The notes: generated by a model from the sequence alone, not told the origin. A stretch of DNA of 64,000 nucleotides from Microbacterium oxydans (GCF_900095745.1 NZ_FMIR01000007.1:26664-90663); one strand, 5' to 3'. Shown: positions 1-8,861, counted from the stretch's first letter. A program made the numbers and translations.

Positions 1-922
1 CGGGGCCTGTGTAGACGACCTCGCTGATGGTGCCGGTGAGCGAGACCTCGCCCGCGGCGAGCGCCGCATCCGGTCCGGTCAGCCGCATCCGCTCCGGACG
101 CACGCTCATGGTCCGCCGGTCGCCGGTCAGGCTCTCGGCCAGCTCTCCGCCGATGAGGTTCGAGAGCCCGAGGAAGCGTGCGACGAACTCGGTCTCCGGG
201 CGCTCGTACACATCCCGGGCGGTGCCGACCTGCTCGATCCGGCCGCCGTTGAACACCGCGACGCGGTCGCTCAGGGTGAGGGCCTCCTCCTGGTCATGGG
301 TGACGAAGATGAAGGTGATGCCGACCTCGCGCTGGATCTGCTTGAGCTCGATCTGCATCTGCTCGCGGAGCTGCTTGTCGAGCGCGCCGAGCGGTTCGTC
401 GAGCAGCAGCACCTGGGGGCGCAGGATGAGGGCGCGGGCCAGGGCGATCCGCTGCCTCTGCCCGCCGGAGAGCTGGTGCGGCAGACGGTCGGCGACGTGG
501 TCGAGCCGCACCTGCTCCAGCGAGGTCTGCACCCGAGTGGCCCTGGCGCTCTTGCCCTCGCCGCGGACGCGCAATCCGTAGCCGACGTTGTCGGCGATGG
601 TCAGGTGCGGGAACAGCGCGTAGTCCTGGAAGACGGTGTTGACCGGACGGGCGTGCGGAGGGGTCCTGGTCACGTCGACGCCGGAGAGGCGGATGCTGCC
701 GGAGGTGGTGTCTTCGAAGCCGGCGATCATGCGCAGCACCGTCGTCTTGCCCGAGCCCGATGGACCGAGCATCGAGAGGAACTCCCCCGAGGCGACCTCG
801 AGGTCGAGGTCCCGGACGGCGGTGAACTCGCCGAACGACTTCGTGACGCCGCTCAGGGTCACCGTCCCGTCGGGACGGGCGGCCTCTGAGGCTGCGGGTG
901 CTGCGGGTGCCGTGGCGATCAT
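1..922 (-). CDS. PotA-type ABC transporter ATP-binding protein (3' end beyond window)
   Basis: ATPase subunit that would energise import of a polyamine- or amine-like solute at the inner face of the membrane. The gene starts on the minus strand and runs off the left edge. Counting from the ATG at 940, the Walker A GPSGSGKT is at residues 59-66, Q-loop Gln105, signature LSGGQRQ at 157-163, Walker B LLLDEP at 178-183 and switch His215. Beyond the nucleotide domain the sequence enters the TOBE-like region typical of PotA/FbpC-type ATPases (VRPERM). The ATG at 922 is preferred because GAGGAG lies 6 nt upstream; the in-frame ATG at 940 has no such site. It is divergent from a FadR-type regulator, which probably controls it. 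Family confident; the polyamine substrate is inference. Confidence 0.9.
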   Translation of the reverse strand, partial: MIATAPAAPAASEAARPDGTVTLSGVTKSFGEFTAVRDLDLEVASGEFLSMLGPSGSGKTTVLRMIAGFEDTTSGSIRLSGVDVTRTPPHARPVNTVFQDYALFPHLTIADNVGYGLRVRGEGKSARATRVQTSLEQVRLDHVADRLPHQLSGGQRQRIALARALILRPQVLLLDEPLGALDKQLREQMQIELKQIQREVGITFIFVTHDQEEALTLSDRVAVFNGGRIEQVGTARDVYERPETEFVARFLGLSNLIGGELAESLTGDRRTMSVRPERMRLTGPDAALAAGEVSLTGTISEVVYTGP

Positions 923-963
923 CTCGCGCTCCTCGGTCATCGTCGAACTCGGAAGATTCCCAA

Positions 964-992
964 AACATATAAACCCAGAGGTAATATGTCAA
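964..992 (-). promoter_or_regulatory. Promoter of the ABC gene overlapping an inverted repeat, likely FadR-type operator
   Basis: On the minus strand TTGACA (992-987) is followed after 17 nt by TATGTT (969-964), a good sigma-70 type promoter. The same stretch carries the inverted repeat ACATAT (965-970) / ATATGT (984-989). A repressor bound there would cover the promoter. The divergent GntR/FadR gene at 1039 is the obvious candidate regulator; that link is inference. Confidence 0.6.
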
Positions 993-1038
993 CAGCGAGT
1001 TTCTTGGGTATGGTGAGCGCGGAAGGGAGAATCGCAGA

Positions 1039-1830
1039 ATGGCATCGAGCTCGACGACGCATCCGACGCACGCCCCTGCCGACCCCTCCCCCGACGCGGA
1101 GCACGAGCAACCGCACCGCCTTCAGGGCGCGCTGTTCCAGCCCATCGGCGACGAGGGCAGGGCCGAGCTCGTCGAGCGCCGCCTGGTCGACGCGATCACC
1201 CGCGGCCACCTCCGTGCCGGCGAGCGCCTCCCCTCCGAGGCCGACCTCAGCAAGAGCCTCGGCGTCGCTCCGGTGACCGTGCGCGAGGCGCTTCTCGCGT
1301 TGCGCGGTCGCGGTCTCGTCGTCACCCGACGCGGGCGCAACGGCGGCAGCTTCGTCGCCGCACACGCCGATCCCCTGACGTTCGCGCGGGAAGCGGTGCG
1401 TCGCACCTCGCGCGTCGCCCTGCGCGATCTCGGCGCGCACTACGCCGCCATCACCGGTGCCTGCGTCCGCCTCGCGGCGAGGCGCGCCGACCCCAGCGAG
1501 ACCCAGCGGGTCCGTCGTCGGATGGACCGTATCGACGAACTCGACACCGAGGCGCAGCGCCGGCTGCTCGACGACGTGCAGATCGAGATCGTCGCGCTCA
1601 GCCAGTCGGCGCGATTGACTCGCGAGCAGATGAAGCTCCAGGCGGAACTCTCGCCGTACCTGCGTCTCGTCGCGCACGAGACCGAGAATCTTCGACGGCA
1701 GGGCGCGCACCTCGCCGCCGTCATCGACGCCGTGGAGGCCGGAGACCCCGACGCCGCCGGGGCGAGGACCGAGCTCATGGCCGCCGAGACCATCGACGCG
1801 CTGATCCGGCTCCAGGCCGCGAACGGTTAG
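1039..1830 (+). CDS. GntR-family transcriptional regulator, FadR subfamily
   Basis: DNA-binding metabolite-responsive regulator. A winged helix-turn-helix spans about residues 43-105, with the characteristic LPSEADLSKSLGVAPVTVRE core, followed by an all-helical ligand-binding domain (about 115-250) of the FCD type. Length of 263 residues fits the family, with a longer than usual Pro/His-rich N-terminus. A ribosome site AGGGAGA lies 8 nt before the ATG. It is divergent from the PotA-type ATPase gene and 37 bp upstream of a Cache-domain gene, so it likely senses the solute of that transporter. The effector is unknown. Confidence 0.88.
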   Translation: MASSSTTHPTHAPADPSPDAEHEQPHRLQGALFQPIGDEGRAELVERRLVDAITRGHLRAGERLPSEADLSKSLGVAPVTVREALLALRGRGLVVTRRGRNGGSFVAAHADPLTFAREAVRRTSRVALRDLGAHYAAITGACVRLAARRADPSETQRVRRRMDRIDELDTEAQRRLLDDVQIEIVALSQSARLTREQMKLQAELSPYLRLVAHETENLRRQGAHLAAVIDAVEAGDPDAAGARTELMAAETIDALIRLQAANG

Positions 1831-1867
1831 TTCCGAAGACCCGCATCGACGTGCACAGGAGGACGCG

Positions 1868-2569
1868 ATGAACACAGCAACCGACACCGCCACCCAGGCC
1901 GCGGCCGCGATCGTGGAGGACTACTTCTCCGCGCCCGTGCGGGCCCTGGTCGACTGGGTGGGCCCGTTCGCCACCCAGGTCGCCGAGGCCAGGGCCACCG
2001 GACCGCTCACCCGCTCGAAGATCGATGCCCTGGTGCGCCCGCATGCCCTGAAGACACTCGACCTGCGCGGCGTGCCCGTCTACGGCGCCGGGTTCATCGC
2101 GGCGATCGATCTGCTCGCCGACGCCCACAGCCACCTGGCGTGGTGGCAGGGCGACGACCGGCGGCAGCTCGTGCTCGCCTCGCAGTCGCTCAACAAGGAG
2201 AACATCGACTACAGCGCGCTCGAGTGGTACCGCGTGCCGATGACCACCGGCGAGCCGCATGTGGCCGGCCCTTACGTCGACTACCTCTGCAGCGACGAGT
2301 ACACGATCACGATCGCCGTGCCCGCCGACGTGGACGGACAGCGGATCGGCGTCGCCGGACTCGACCTGCTCGTGTCGGCGGTCGAGCGGGACCTGACCCA
2401 CCGGTTCGCCGCGCTGGGCAGCGAGGTCACGCTGACGAACGGCGTCGGGCGCGTGGTGGTGTCGACCGACCCGCGATGGGCGACCGGCGACTCGGTGCGG
2501 GGCAGCGGTCTCGCCGACCTGCCGCGGGTCGCCTGCCCCACCGTCGCGCTCGATGTGATCGTGGGCTGA
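1868..2569 (+). CDS. Cytoplasmic Cache-domain (PDC sensor) protein
   Basis: The 233-residue protein resembles a free-standing Cache/PDC sensory domain: an N-terminal helix, a central motif around residues 100-125 with the aromatic cluster HSHLAWWQGD, and a second region YVDYLCSDEYTITIAVP ending in GVAGLDLL. Cache domains normally bind small amines, amino acids or carboxylates outside the cell, but this one has no signal peptide and no membrane segment, so it should sit in the cytoplasm. A strong AGGAGG site is 5 nt before the ATG. It is transcribed with the FadR-type regulator 37 bp upstream, which suggests it binds the same ligand as an accessory sensor or solute buffer. Domain call moderate; role is inference. 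Confidence 0.72.
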   Translation: MNTATDTATQAAAAIVEDYFSAPVRALVDWVGPFATQVAEARATGPLTRSKIDALVRPHALKTLDLRGVPVYGAGFIAAIDLLADAHSHLAWWQGDDRRQLVLASQSLNKENIDYSALEWYRVPMTTGEPHVAGPYVDYLCSDEYTITIAVPADVDGQRIGVAGLDLLVSAVERDLTHRFAALGSEVTLTNGVGRVVVSTDPRWATGDSVRGSGLADLPRVACPTVALDVIVG

Positions 2570-2617
2570 GTCGACCTGACCCGTGCGCGCGTCGGTGGCA
2601 CCGGGCACGATGGGGAC

Positions 2618-3403
2618 ATGACCGACGGCTACGATCCCGACTTCCTCGGGGTGCCCCTCCCCCTGCCGCGCCCGGCGCAACCCGTTCGCCCGCTCCCCTA
2701 TCCGCGCTTCACGGTGCTGCTCGATCCTGCGCGGCAGCTCGCGGCGGTGACGGCGGTGAACATCGACGGCAGGTCTCTGCAGGATCTCCCGCGCACGGGC
2801 GACTGGCGCCTCGACGAGCGCGCGCCCGCGACTGAGCAGACCGGACCCGACGTGTATGCCCGCAATGACCTCGACCGCGGGCACCTCGTGCGCCGCCGCG
2901 ATCCCGGATGGGGGTCGGTCGACGCGGCTCGCGCCGCCACCGAGGCGACCTTCTTCTACCCGAACGCCGCACCGCAGGCGGCCGGCTTCAACCAGTCGAA
3001 GGAGCTCTGGCTCGGCCTCGAAGACCACGTGCTCGCGTATGCCGAGACCACGGATCAGCGGGTCTCGGTCTTCACCGCGCCGATCCTCGCCGCGGACGAC
3101 CCGCCGTACCGCGGCATCCGGATCCCGCTGCGATTCTGGAAGATCGCCGCCTGGCAGGGGCCGGACGGTCTCGCCGCCGCTGGTTTCGTTCTCGATCAGT
3201 CCGAGCTCGTCGACACCCGCGAGGGCATTCTCGCCGTACCGCCGCTGGGCGCCTTCCGCACGTTCCAGGTGCCGGTCGCCGACATCGCCACCCTGACCGG
3301 CATCGACCTGGGACCACTGCCGGAAGCGGATGTGCAGGAGCGGCCCGGAGCCCGCGAGACGGGGTGGCGGAGTCTGGGCGCTGCGGACGACATCCTGTTG
3401 TGA
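2618..3403 (+). CDS. DNA/RNA non-specific endonuclease (NucA-like, beta-beta-alpha metal fold)
   Basis: Predicted Mg-dependent nuclease acting on DNA and RNA. The family signature DRGH is at residues 86-89 (His89 is the general base), followed by the Asn116 and FNQSKELWLGLE helix (residues 124-135, Asn125 and Glu135) that completes the metal site in NucA/Serratia-type nucleases. Unlike most relatives it has no signal peptide or membrane anchor, so it would act inside the cell or be exported by an unseen route. The ribosome site is weak. A gene of unknown function follows after 27 bp in the same direction. Family assignment is good; physiological role unknown. Confidence 0.82.
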   Translation: MTDGYDPDFLGVPLPLPRPAQPVRPLPYPRFTVLLDPARQLAAVTAVNIDGRSLQDLPRTGDWRLDERAPATEQTGPDVYARNDLDRGHLVRRRDPGWGSVDAARAATEATFFYPNAAPQAAGFNQSKELWLGLEDHVLAYAETTDQRVSVFTAPILAADDPPYRGIRIPLRFWKIAAWQGPDGLAAAGFVLDQSELVDTREGILAVPPLGAFRTFQVPVADIATLTGIDLGPLPEADVQERPGARETGWRSLGAADDILL

Positions 3404-3430
3404 TGCGGGCTGAGGAGGCACACTGGACCG

Positions 3431-4144
3431 ATGGAGTTCAGCGGAGTGGTCCCGACGGACGCGCCAGACCCGAGCATCGAGGCGGAGGCCCGGCTGCGGA
3501 GTCTTCCCTTCCCCGTCTTCGAGCTGCGGTCGCAGCCCGCGCTCACGCGCATGTCGATCACCGGCTTCACGGAGATCGGCGGCCCGGCGGGCACCGACGA
3601 GGTGTCAGCGGAGTTCAGCTACACGTTGTGGCGGTACCCCGACGATCACACCGATCCCCGCAATGAGATCGAGCTGGACGAGGCGACGAGGCGTTCCCTC
3701 GAAGACGAACCGCCATGGGGGCGTCCGGCCTGGCTGATCGAGCAGGTACAGGCTTTCCGGTATCCGATGCTGTGGGAAGCGGTGCGCACCACCTGGCGCG
3801 CTTCCCGCGCTCGCGAGGGCAGCACCCTCTCCGATCAGCTCGTCGCGCACACCAACCACATCCTGCGCAACCGATTCCGCGAGGAGCTCGGCCTGTCCCG
3901 GGATCCGCGCGACGACGACGATGCGTGGACCGCCACGATCACCGCGGTATCGGACACCTCGCTCGACGTCGACGGAGAACACCGCCCCGGGCTGCAGATC
4001 GACACCGACCCGTTCGTCTACAGCATCGGCTTCCGCGTCGACGAGCATGTGGTGTGCACGGCGGTGGTGCCGCGGGACGCCCTGCCCCTCGTCGACCTCT
4101 CCTTCACGCGCCTCTCGACGCCACCCCAGGAGCCTCACCCCTGA
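3431..4144 (+). CDS. Hypothetical protein downstream of the nuclease
   Basis: I do not recognise this 237-residue protein. It is soluble by composition, with no signal peptide or membrane helix, is acidic and Pro-rich at both ends, and has a central Trp-rich region (PPWGRPAWLIEQ, residues 94-105) followed by a basic helical stretch and a C-terminal beta-rich part. It follows the NucA-like gene after 27 bp and is probably co-transcribed with it. A GAGGAGG motif lies 13 nt before the ATG, longer than ideal. Candidate roles include a partner or regulator of the nuclease, but nothing in the sequence proves this. Confidence 0.7.
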   Translation: MEFSGVVPTDAPDPSIEAEARLRSLPFPVFELRSQPALTRMSITGFTEIGGPAGTDEVSAEFSYTLWRYPDDHTDPRNEIELDEATRRSLEDEPPWGRPAWLIEQVQAFRYPMLWEAVRTTWRASRAREGSTLSDQLVAHTNHILRNRFREELGLSRDPRDDDDAWTATITAVSDTSLDVDGEHRPGLQIDTDPFVYSIGFRVDEHVVCTAVVPRDALPLVDLSFTRLSTPPQEPHP

Positions 4145-4157
4145 GGCTGCGAGGTGA

Positions 4158-4171
4158 TTACGACGTTGTAT
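4158..4171. promoter_or_regulatory. LacI-type operator in front of the arabinan regulator gene
   Basis: The sequence TTACGACGTTGTAT matches the regulon palindrome TTACAACGTTGTAA (seen at 10303) at 12 of 14 positions. It lies 34 bp before the start of the LacI-family gene at 4205 and suggests autoregulation. Confidence 0.6.
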
Positions 4172-4204
4172 CATCAAGGACGGTGATGACGTCTGGGAGG
4201 TCGT

Positions 4205-5224
4205 ATGGCAGCCACCCTCCACGACGTGGCGAATCTCGCCGGCGTCTCGATCAAGACCGTCTCCAACGTCGTCAACGACTACCCGCATGTCAAGGAGTCG
4301 ACGAGGACCCGCGTACGCCAGGCGATCGAAGAGCTCAATTACCAGCCGAACCTTTCGGCACGCTCTCTCCGCTCCGGACGGAGCGGCGTGATCGGGCTGG
4401 TGCTTCCCGAGTTGAGCCTCAGCTACTTCGGGGAACTCGCCGACGCGGTCATCGCCGAGGCGGAGAGACACGGTCTCGTGGTGCTCATCGAGAAGACCGG
4501 CGCCGACCGTGACCGCGAGATCGCCGTCCTGACGAGCCCACGCATGCAGCTCACCGACGGGCTCATCTTCAGCCCCCTCGGCATGGGTCAGGCGGATGCT
4601 CAGCACTTCGAGGTCGACTTCCCGGTGGTGCTGCTCGGCGAGCGCATCTTCGGGGGACCTGTCGATCACGTCACCATGCGCAACGTCGAAGCTGCGCAGG
4701 CGGCGACGGAACTGCTCCTTCAGGCCGGTCGACGACGCATCGCTCTCGTCGGCGCACACGTCGATGAGGATGTGGGATCCGCAGCCCTCCGCACCCAGGG
4801 CTACGAGCAGGCACTCGCCGCCGCCGGCATCGAGGTCGATCAGTCGCTCGTGCGGTACACGACGCTCTGGCACCGCTCGAACGGAGCCGAGGCGATCCGC
4901 GACCTTCTGAATGACGGCGTCGAGTTCGATGCCGTGTTCGGGCTCAACGACGCGCTCGCGCTCGGCGCGATGCGCGCCCTCCAGGAGGCAGGCCTCCGCA
5001 TTCCCGACGACGTCTCGGTCGTGGGCTTCGACGACATCGACGAGGCCCAGTACACGCTCCCGAGCCTGTCGACGATCAACCCCGGTCGGGAGCAGATCGC
5101 CGCTCTCGCCGTGGAGCTGCTCCTCACCCGCATCCGTGACGGCGGCGGTCGGCCGTCGGACCCCCGCGAGGTGCTGGTCGACTTCGAGGTGGTCGTCCGC
5201 GAGTCCGCCGTCCCGTCGGACTGA
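4205..5224 (+). CDS. LacI-family transcriptional repressor of the arabinan cluster
   Basis: Sugar-responsive repressor. Residues 2-50 form the LacI helix-turn-helix plus hinge (LHDVANLAGVSIKTVSNVVN), followed by a periplasmic-binding-protein-like effector domain with the family's GYEQAL, NDALALGAM and VVGFDDID motifs. At 339 residues it is full length. GGGAGG precedes the ATG by 4 nt. It heads a block of arabinan-related genes, and five copies of one 14-bp palindrome lie at 4158, 7570, 7594, 10303 and 10461, next to this gene and the divergent promoters it would control. The likely inducer is arabinose or an arabino-oligosaccharide; this is inferred from the neighbouring GH51 enzyme. Confidence 0.9.
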   Translation: MAATLHDVANLAGVSIKTVSNVVNDYPHVKESTRTRVRQAIEELNYQPNLSARSLRSGRSGVIGLVLPELSLSYFGELADAVIAEAERHGLVVLIEKTGADRDREIAVLTSPRMQLTDGLIFSPLGMGQADAQHFEVDFPVVLLGERIFGGPVDHVTMRNVEAAQAATELLLQAGRRRIALVGAHVDEDVGSAALRTQGYEQALAAAGIEVDQSLVRYTTLWHRSNGAEAIRDLLNDGVEFDAVFGLNDALALGAMRALQEAGLRIPDDVSVVGFDDIDEAQYTLPSLSTINPGREQIAALAVELLLTRIRDGGGRPSDPREVLVDFEVVVRESAVPSD

Positions 5225-5293
5225 CTCGGGCCGGGACACAGGAGCGGAGCGGCCGATGTCTCCGACCGCCCCGCGCCCCGCATCACGCCTTCA

Positions 5294-7522
5294 TCACTGG
5301 ATGCCCTCCTTGATGAGGCGCCACTCCTGGCACGCCGCCCCGGTCGGACCCCACTGCTGCGCGACCGCCCCGTCGGCCGTCGAGCACGAGCCGATCTCGA
5401 GGAGCTTCGCACTGTTCGCGTTGGCGATGGTCCAGTAGCCCGCACTGTTGGGCGCCAGGTTCCAGCGCTGCGTGGCGGTGCCGCTCGCCGACCGCTGGAC
5501 CGCGTCGGTGCCGTCAGCGGTGGAGGCGCCGGGGATCTCGAGGAGCTTCCGGCTGTTCTTGTTCACGAGTTCGAACGTTCCCCCCGTCGCGGGCTGCACC
5601 TTCCAGATCTGCGTGGCGTTCGCTGTCGGCCCCCACTGCCCGGCGGGGGCACCGTCGGTCGTGAGCGCGGACAGGATCTCGAGCACCTTGCCGCTGTTGC
5701 GGTTCTGCACCTGGAAGGTCGCCGGCAGGGTCGTTCCGCTCTTGTGGAGCTGAATCTGGTCCAGTTCAGCGAAGGTGCCCGAGTACGCGAACCGCACGGT
5801 GTTCGACCCGGCATTGAGGGTGACGGACTTCTGCGCCCAGAGGTAGCGCCCCCAATCAGCCGTGGCGGGATAGCTGATGTTCGTCGCCGTCCCTCCGTTC
5901 ACCGACACCGCATGACCGCTCGTGGACCCCATCCCGTTGGCGTACCGGACATTGAGGTCGTATGTACCCGCCTGCGGAGCATCGACGGTGAAGGTCACCG
6001 TGCTGTCCGCGAAGTTGATGTTGCCGACCTTGCTCCCGTTCGAGGCGTCGCCGTGCGTCACGAGAGTGGTGTTCGTCCGCGCGGCGTTCTCCGCCTCGTA
6101 GGCGGTCGCCGTGAGCGGGATCGTCCCGACCCGGATGTCGTTGTAGAGGTAGGTCTGGCTGGGGTTCGACGGATTCGCGCGGTAGTTGTCGACGTTCACC
6201 GCCTGGTACAGCGTGCGACCATCCGGGCTGTAGTCGATCCCCTGCGCGAAGCCGGTGATCGAGCTCGGCCCGTTGAACGTCACGGCGAAGGGCAGTCGCT
6301 CCCACGGTCCGGCGCCGAGGTTGTAGTTGACGAAGAAGTTCTGGCCCCCGTCGAGGTTGCCGGCGGCGTCGAGTCCCCACTTCGAGGCGACGACGATCAT
6401 TCCCTTCGGTCCTCCGGTGGGCACCCACTTCACCGTCGGGGACGATCCGATTCCGCGACCGTCGGCGAGTTCGACCGGCGTTCCCAGACTCGTCGTCGTT
6501 CCCCAGTTGAGGCCATCGGGCGACTTCTTGAAGAACACGGGCGAGGCGTTCGAGAACGCGTATCCCTGAGCATTCACCACTTCGTAGGTCGCGATGTAGG
6601 AGCCGTCGGGCAGCTTGTCCACCGTGATCATCCCTGGGCGATGCGTGGAGTCGGTCGGTGCGGACACGTTCGAGAGCGCGCCCCATGTCTGACCGCCGTC
6701 GAGCGAGCGCCGGTAGGAGACGGCCTGGAGAACGCCGTTCGCCTTCTGCCGTTCATCCGAGAAGTAGGCGACGAGACCGCCCCCGCCATCGATCGCCAGC
6801 GTCGGCTCCCAGACGGTCGTGGTCGTGGAGGTCGAGGAGGGGTCGTAGATCGCCGGCCCACCCGTGTCGATCGTGCTCACGTAGCTCCACGAGGCCCCTC
6901 GGTCGGTGCTCTTGTAGACGACGAGCTTCGTCACCGACGACGCGGCGTTGCGGTCAGCGGGTCTGATCTGGCCGGTGAGCAGGATCGTGCCGGCCGCGAG
7001 GTTTCCGGTCGTCTGCGGAACCTCGAAGAGGAACGGCTGTGCAAGGCGGTCGAGCTGCGTCTTGCTCTCCTGTCCGGCGGTCCCGGGGAACTGCAGCCCC
7101 GGGTTGACCGCCGAGATCTTCTGCCAACTCGTGCCGTCGTTGGTGCTGCGGAAGATCGGCCACTCCTGGTGGCATGCCAGGGCGGGGTTCGCGAGGCATG
7201 CCTGCGTGTCGGTCGTGGGGTTGGAGCTCGGGTTGACGTCCTTGATCAGACGCCCGTCGTCGAACGTGTTCAGGAGCGTCCCATTGGAGGTTCCGTTGTG
7301 CTTGAGGGCGATGATCTTGGCGTAGGCCGTGCCGGTCGCGTCTCCGCCCTCATCGTTGAACGACGAACCGTTCGGCGGGGCGTACACGAGCGATCCGTTG
7401 CCCGTCGTCACCGCCTGAGCCGATGTCGCGACGAATCCCGTCGCCACGAGTGCCAGCGTCGCGGCGATGGCGGACAGTCCTGCCAGCCTCCCGCGAGATC
7501 TCTGTTCCGATAACCGCTTCAT
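5294..7522 (-). CDS. Secreted Asp-box glycoside hydrolase, GH93-like exo-arabinanase candidate, with CBM and ricin-type lectin domain
   Basis: Extracellular enzyme of 742 residues. A Sec signal peptide (about 1-37, ending SAQA) precedes a sialidase-like beta-propeller with at least four Asp-box motifs: STNDGTSW (126-133), STDRGASW (205-212), SLDGGQTW (273-280) and SPDGLNW (334-340). Residues about 474-594 look like a CBM35-type module (begins YEAENA) and about 603-742 a ricin-type lectin with repeated W-containing units. The ATG at 7522 has GGAGGA 5 nt upstream, which decides the start. Sialidase folds in a cluster with a GH51 arabinofuranosidase suggest family GH93 exo-1,5-alpha-L-arabinanase; another propeller hydrolase family is possible. 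Two operators lie in its promoter. Confidence 0.75.
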   Translation of the reverse strand: MKRLSEQRSRGRLAGLSAIAATLALVATGFVATSAQAVTTGNGSLVYAPPNGSSFNDEGGDATGTAYAKIIALKHNGTSNGTLLNTFDDGRLIKDVNPSSNPTTDTQACLANPALACHQEWPIFRSTNDGTSWQKISAVNPGLQFPGTAGQESKTQLDRLAQPFLFEVPQTTGNLAAGTILLTGQIRPADRNAASSVTKLVVYKSTDRGASWSYVSTIDTGGPAIYDPSSTSTTTTVWEPTLAIDGGGGLVAYFSDERQKANGVLQAVSYRRSLDGGQTWGALSNVSAPTDSTHRPGMITVDKLPDGSYIATYEVVNAQGYAFSNASPVFFKKSPDGLNWGTTTSLGTPVELADGRGIGSSPTVKWVPTGGPKGMIVVASKWGLDAAGNLDGGQNFFVNYNLGAGPWERLPFAVTFNGPSSITGFAQGIDYSPDGRTLYQAVNVDNYRANPSNPSQTYLYNDIRVGTIPLTATAYEAENAARTNTTLVTHGDASNGSKVGNINFADSTVTFTVDAPQAGTYDLNVRYANGMGSTSGHAVSVNGGTATNISYPATADWGRYLWAQKSVTLNAGSNTVRFAYSGTFAELDQIQLHKSGTTLPATFQVQNRNSGKVLEILSALTTDGAPAGQWGPTANATQIWKVQPATGGTFELVNKNSRKLLEIPGASTADGTDAVQRSASGTATQRWNLAPNSAGYWTIANANSAKLLEIGSCSTADGAVAQQWGPTGAACQEWRLIKEGIQ

Positions 7523-7567
7523 TGCGTCCTCCGAGGTTGGGGTCCTGACGCGGAGATCCCCATCAGG

Positions 7568-7609
7568 ATTTACATCGTTGTAAATGGAGAATTGCACAAC
7601 GTTGTAAAT
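7568..7609. promoter_or_regulatory. Two LacI-type operators upstream of the secreted hydrolase
   Basis: Positions 7570-7583 read TTACATCGTTGTAA (13 of 14 to the regulon consensus, flanked by ATT/AAT), and 7594-7607 read GCACAACGTTGTAA (12 of 14, with the perfect core ACAACGTTGT). Their centres are 24 bp apart, between the minus-strand hydrolase gene starting at 7522 and the end of the glycosidase gene at 7629. Confidence 0.7.
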
Positions 7610-7628
7610 CAGTCAAGAGCCGCGACGA

Positions 7629-8861
7629 TCAGGCCCGGGTATGCCGCAGGAACGCGTCCGCGACAGGTGTGCGATACCGCTGGAGCACACCATCGCCGTC
7701 CTCTTCGAGCGCCCACAGTCCCATGGAGAGGCGGTAGTCCATCGGGTTGCCGTCTCCCGGGCGATAGGACCACTCGACCATGTCCGTGATGCACCACCAT
7801 GTGTATCCGATGACGTCGACACCCGTCGCACGAAGATCCTCCACCGCTGCGATCGACGCATCCATCCAGGCGATCCGCTCTTCGACGGTGCCGGTGTAGC
7901 TCGTCTCGGTCAGGAAGACGGGCCGCTCGTAGCGCGCGGCGAACGACTCGATGACGTCGGCCAGCCCTTCGGTGCCGGCGTCGAGGCGCGGCCGGAGGTC
8001 GCGGGGACCCCCGGTGTGCACCACCCCTGCTTCGAAGACCTCCGTGGAGTGCTGCGGGTAGTAGTTGACGCCGACCACGTCGGGGATCGCCGTGTTCTCG
8101 CTGGCCCAGGCGAAGTCCTCGTCGGTGAACCCGTTCTCCCGCAGGTACGGCACGAGCGGGTGATCGCCGCCGACGCGTCCCATCACGAGGTCCTGCACGA
8201 TGTATGCGCGATGCCGCAGGTGCTCATGAGTGTCGCTGTGCGCGGCGGTGTCGCCCGCGAACCGGAAGGAGGCCTCGACGTGCACGAAGTCGGCATCCGG
8301 ATCGACGGCAGCGATCGCCCGCTGCGTTGTGACGATCCCGCGTGAGACCCCCCGAAGAACCTCGACGAAGCCGCGATCCCCGGAGCGGTACGGCGGCCAC
8401 TGCGCGAACTCGCCGCAGTACATGATGTTCAGAAGCGGCTCGTTGAGCGGTGTGTAGTGCCGGATCCGACCTCGATACCTTTCTGCGACGGCGGCCGCGT
8501 ATTCGGCGACGCGCTCCGGGTACTCCGGATTGACGAACTGATCCTCGAGCCAGAGCGGTGTCCCGTAGTGGACGAGATCGGCGATGAGCTCGATCCCCAG
8601 CTCGTCGAAGCGGTCGATGACTCCATCGAGCCACTCCCAGTCCCACTCTCCCGGCGCCGGGTTGACGCGATACCAGGGGATCCCCCACCGCACCATCTCG
8701 CTTCCGACTTCGGCGCAGTAGCCGAGATCCTCCGACCAGAAGCGGTAGTGCTGCATGAGTTCGTACTCATCCAGCGCACGCTCACCCGGCCGTGTCTGAG
8801 GGATGAAGGTGTCCTCCACTCCCATCGCGAATCGCAGGCGTCCGTCCTCGAACCAGTTCAC
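7629..8861 (-). CDS. Family 1 (clan GH-A) glycoside hydrolase
   Basis: Cytoplasmic retaining glycosidase, 410 residues, (beta/alpha)8 barrel. The acid/base motif TPLNEP is at residues 137-142 (Glu141) and the nucleophile motif LTETS at 317-321 (Glu319), both well placed for family 1; the usual TENG is replaced by TETS. There is no signal peptide. The GTG at 8861 is preferred because AAAGAGGA lies 7 nt upstream and no plausible ATG is near. It is downstream of the sugar-binding lipoprotein gene on the same strand, separated by 121 bp containing two strong hairpins. It probably cleaves an imported arabinoside or other short glycoside; exact specificity cannot be read. Confidence 0.83.
   Translation of the reverse strand: MNWFEDGRLRFAMGVEDTFIPQTRPGERALDEYELMQHYRFWSEDLGYCAEVGSEMVRWGIPWYRVNPAPGEWDWEWLDGVIDRFDELGIELIADLVHYGTPLWLEDQFVNPEYPERVAEYAAAVAERYRGRIRHYTPLNEPLLNIMYCGEFAQWPPYRSGDRGFVEVLRGVSRGIVTTQRAIAAVDPDADFVHVEASFRFAGDTAAHSDTHEHLRHRAYIVQDLVMGRVGGDHPLVPYLRENGFTDEDFAWASENTAIPDVVGVNYYPQHSTEVFEAGVVHTGGPRDLRPRLDAGTEGLADVIESFAARYERPVFLTETSYTGTVEERIAWMDASIAAVEDLRATGVDVIGYTWWCITDMVEWSYRPGDGNPMDYRLSMGLWALEEDGDGVLQRYRTPVADAFLRHTRA

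Noticed and set aside
5225..5293. Possible terminator between the convergent LacI and hydrolase genes
   Set aside because: Only weak, interrupted pairing is present; no stem good enough to report.
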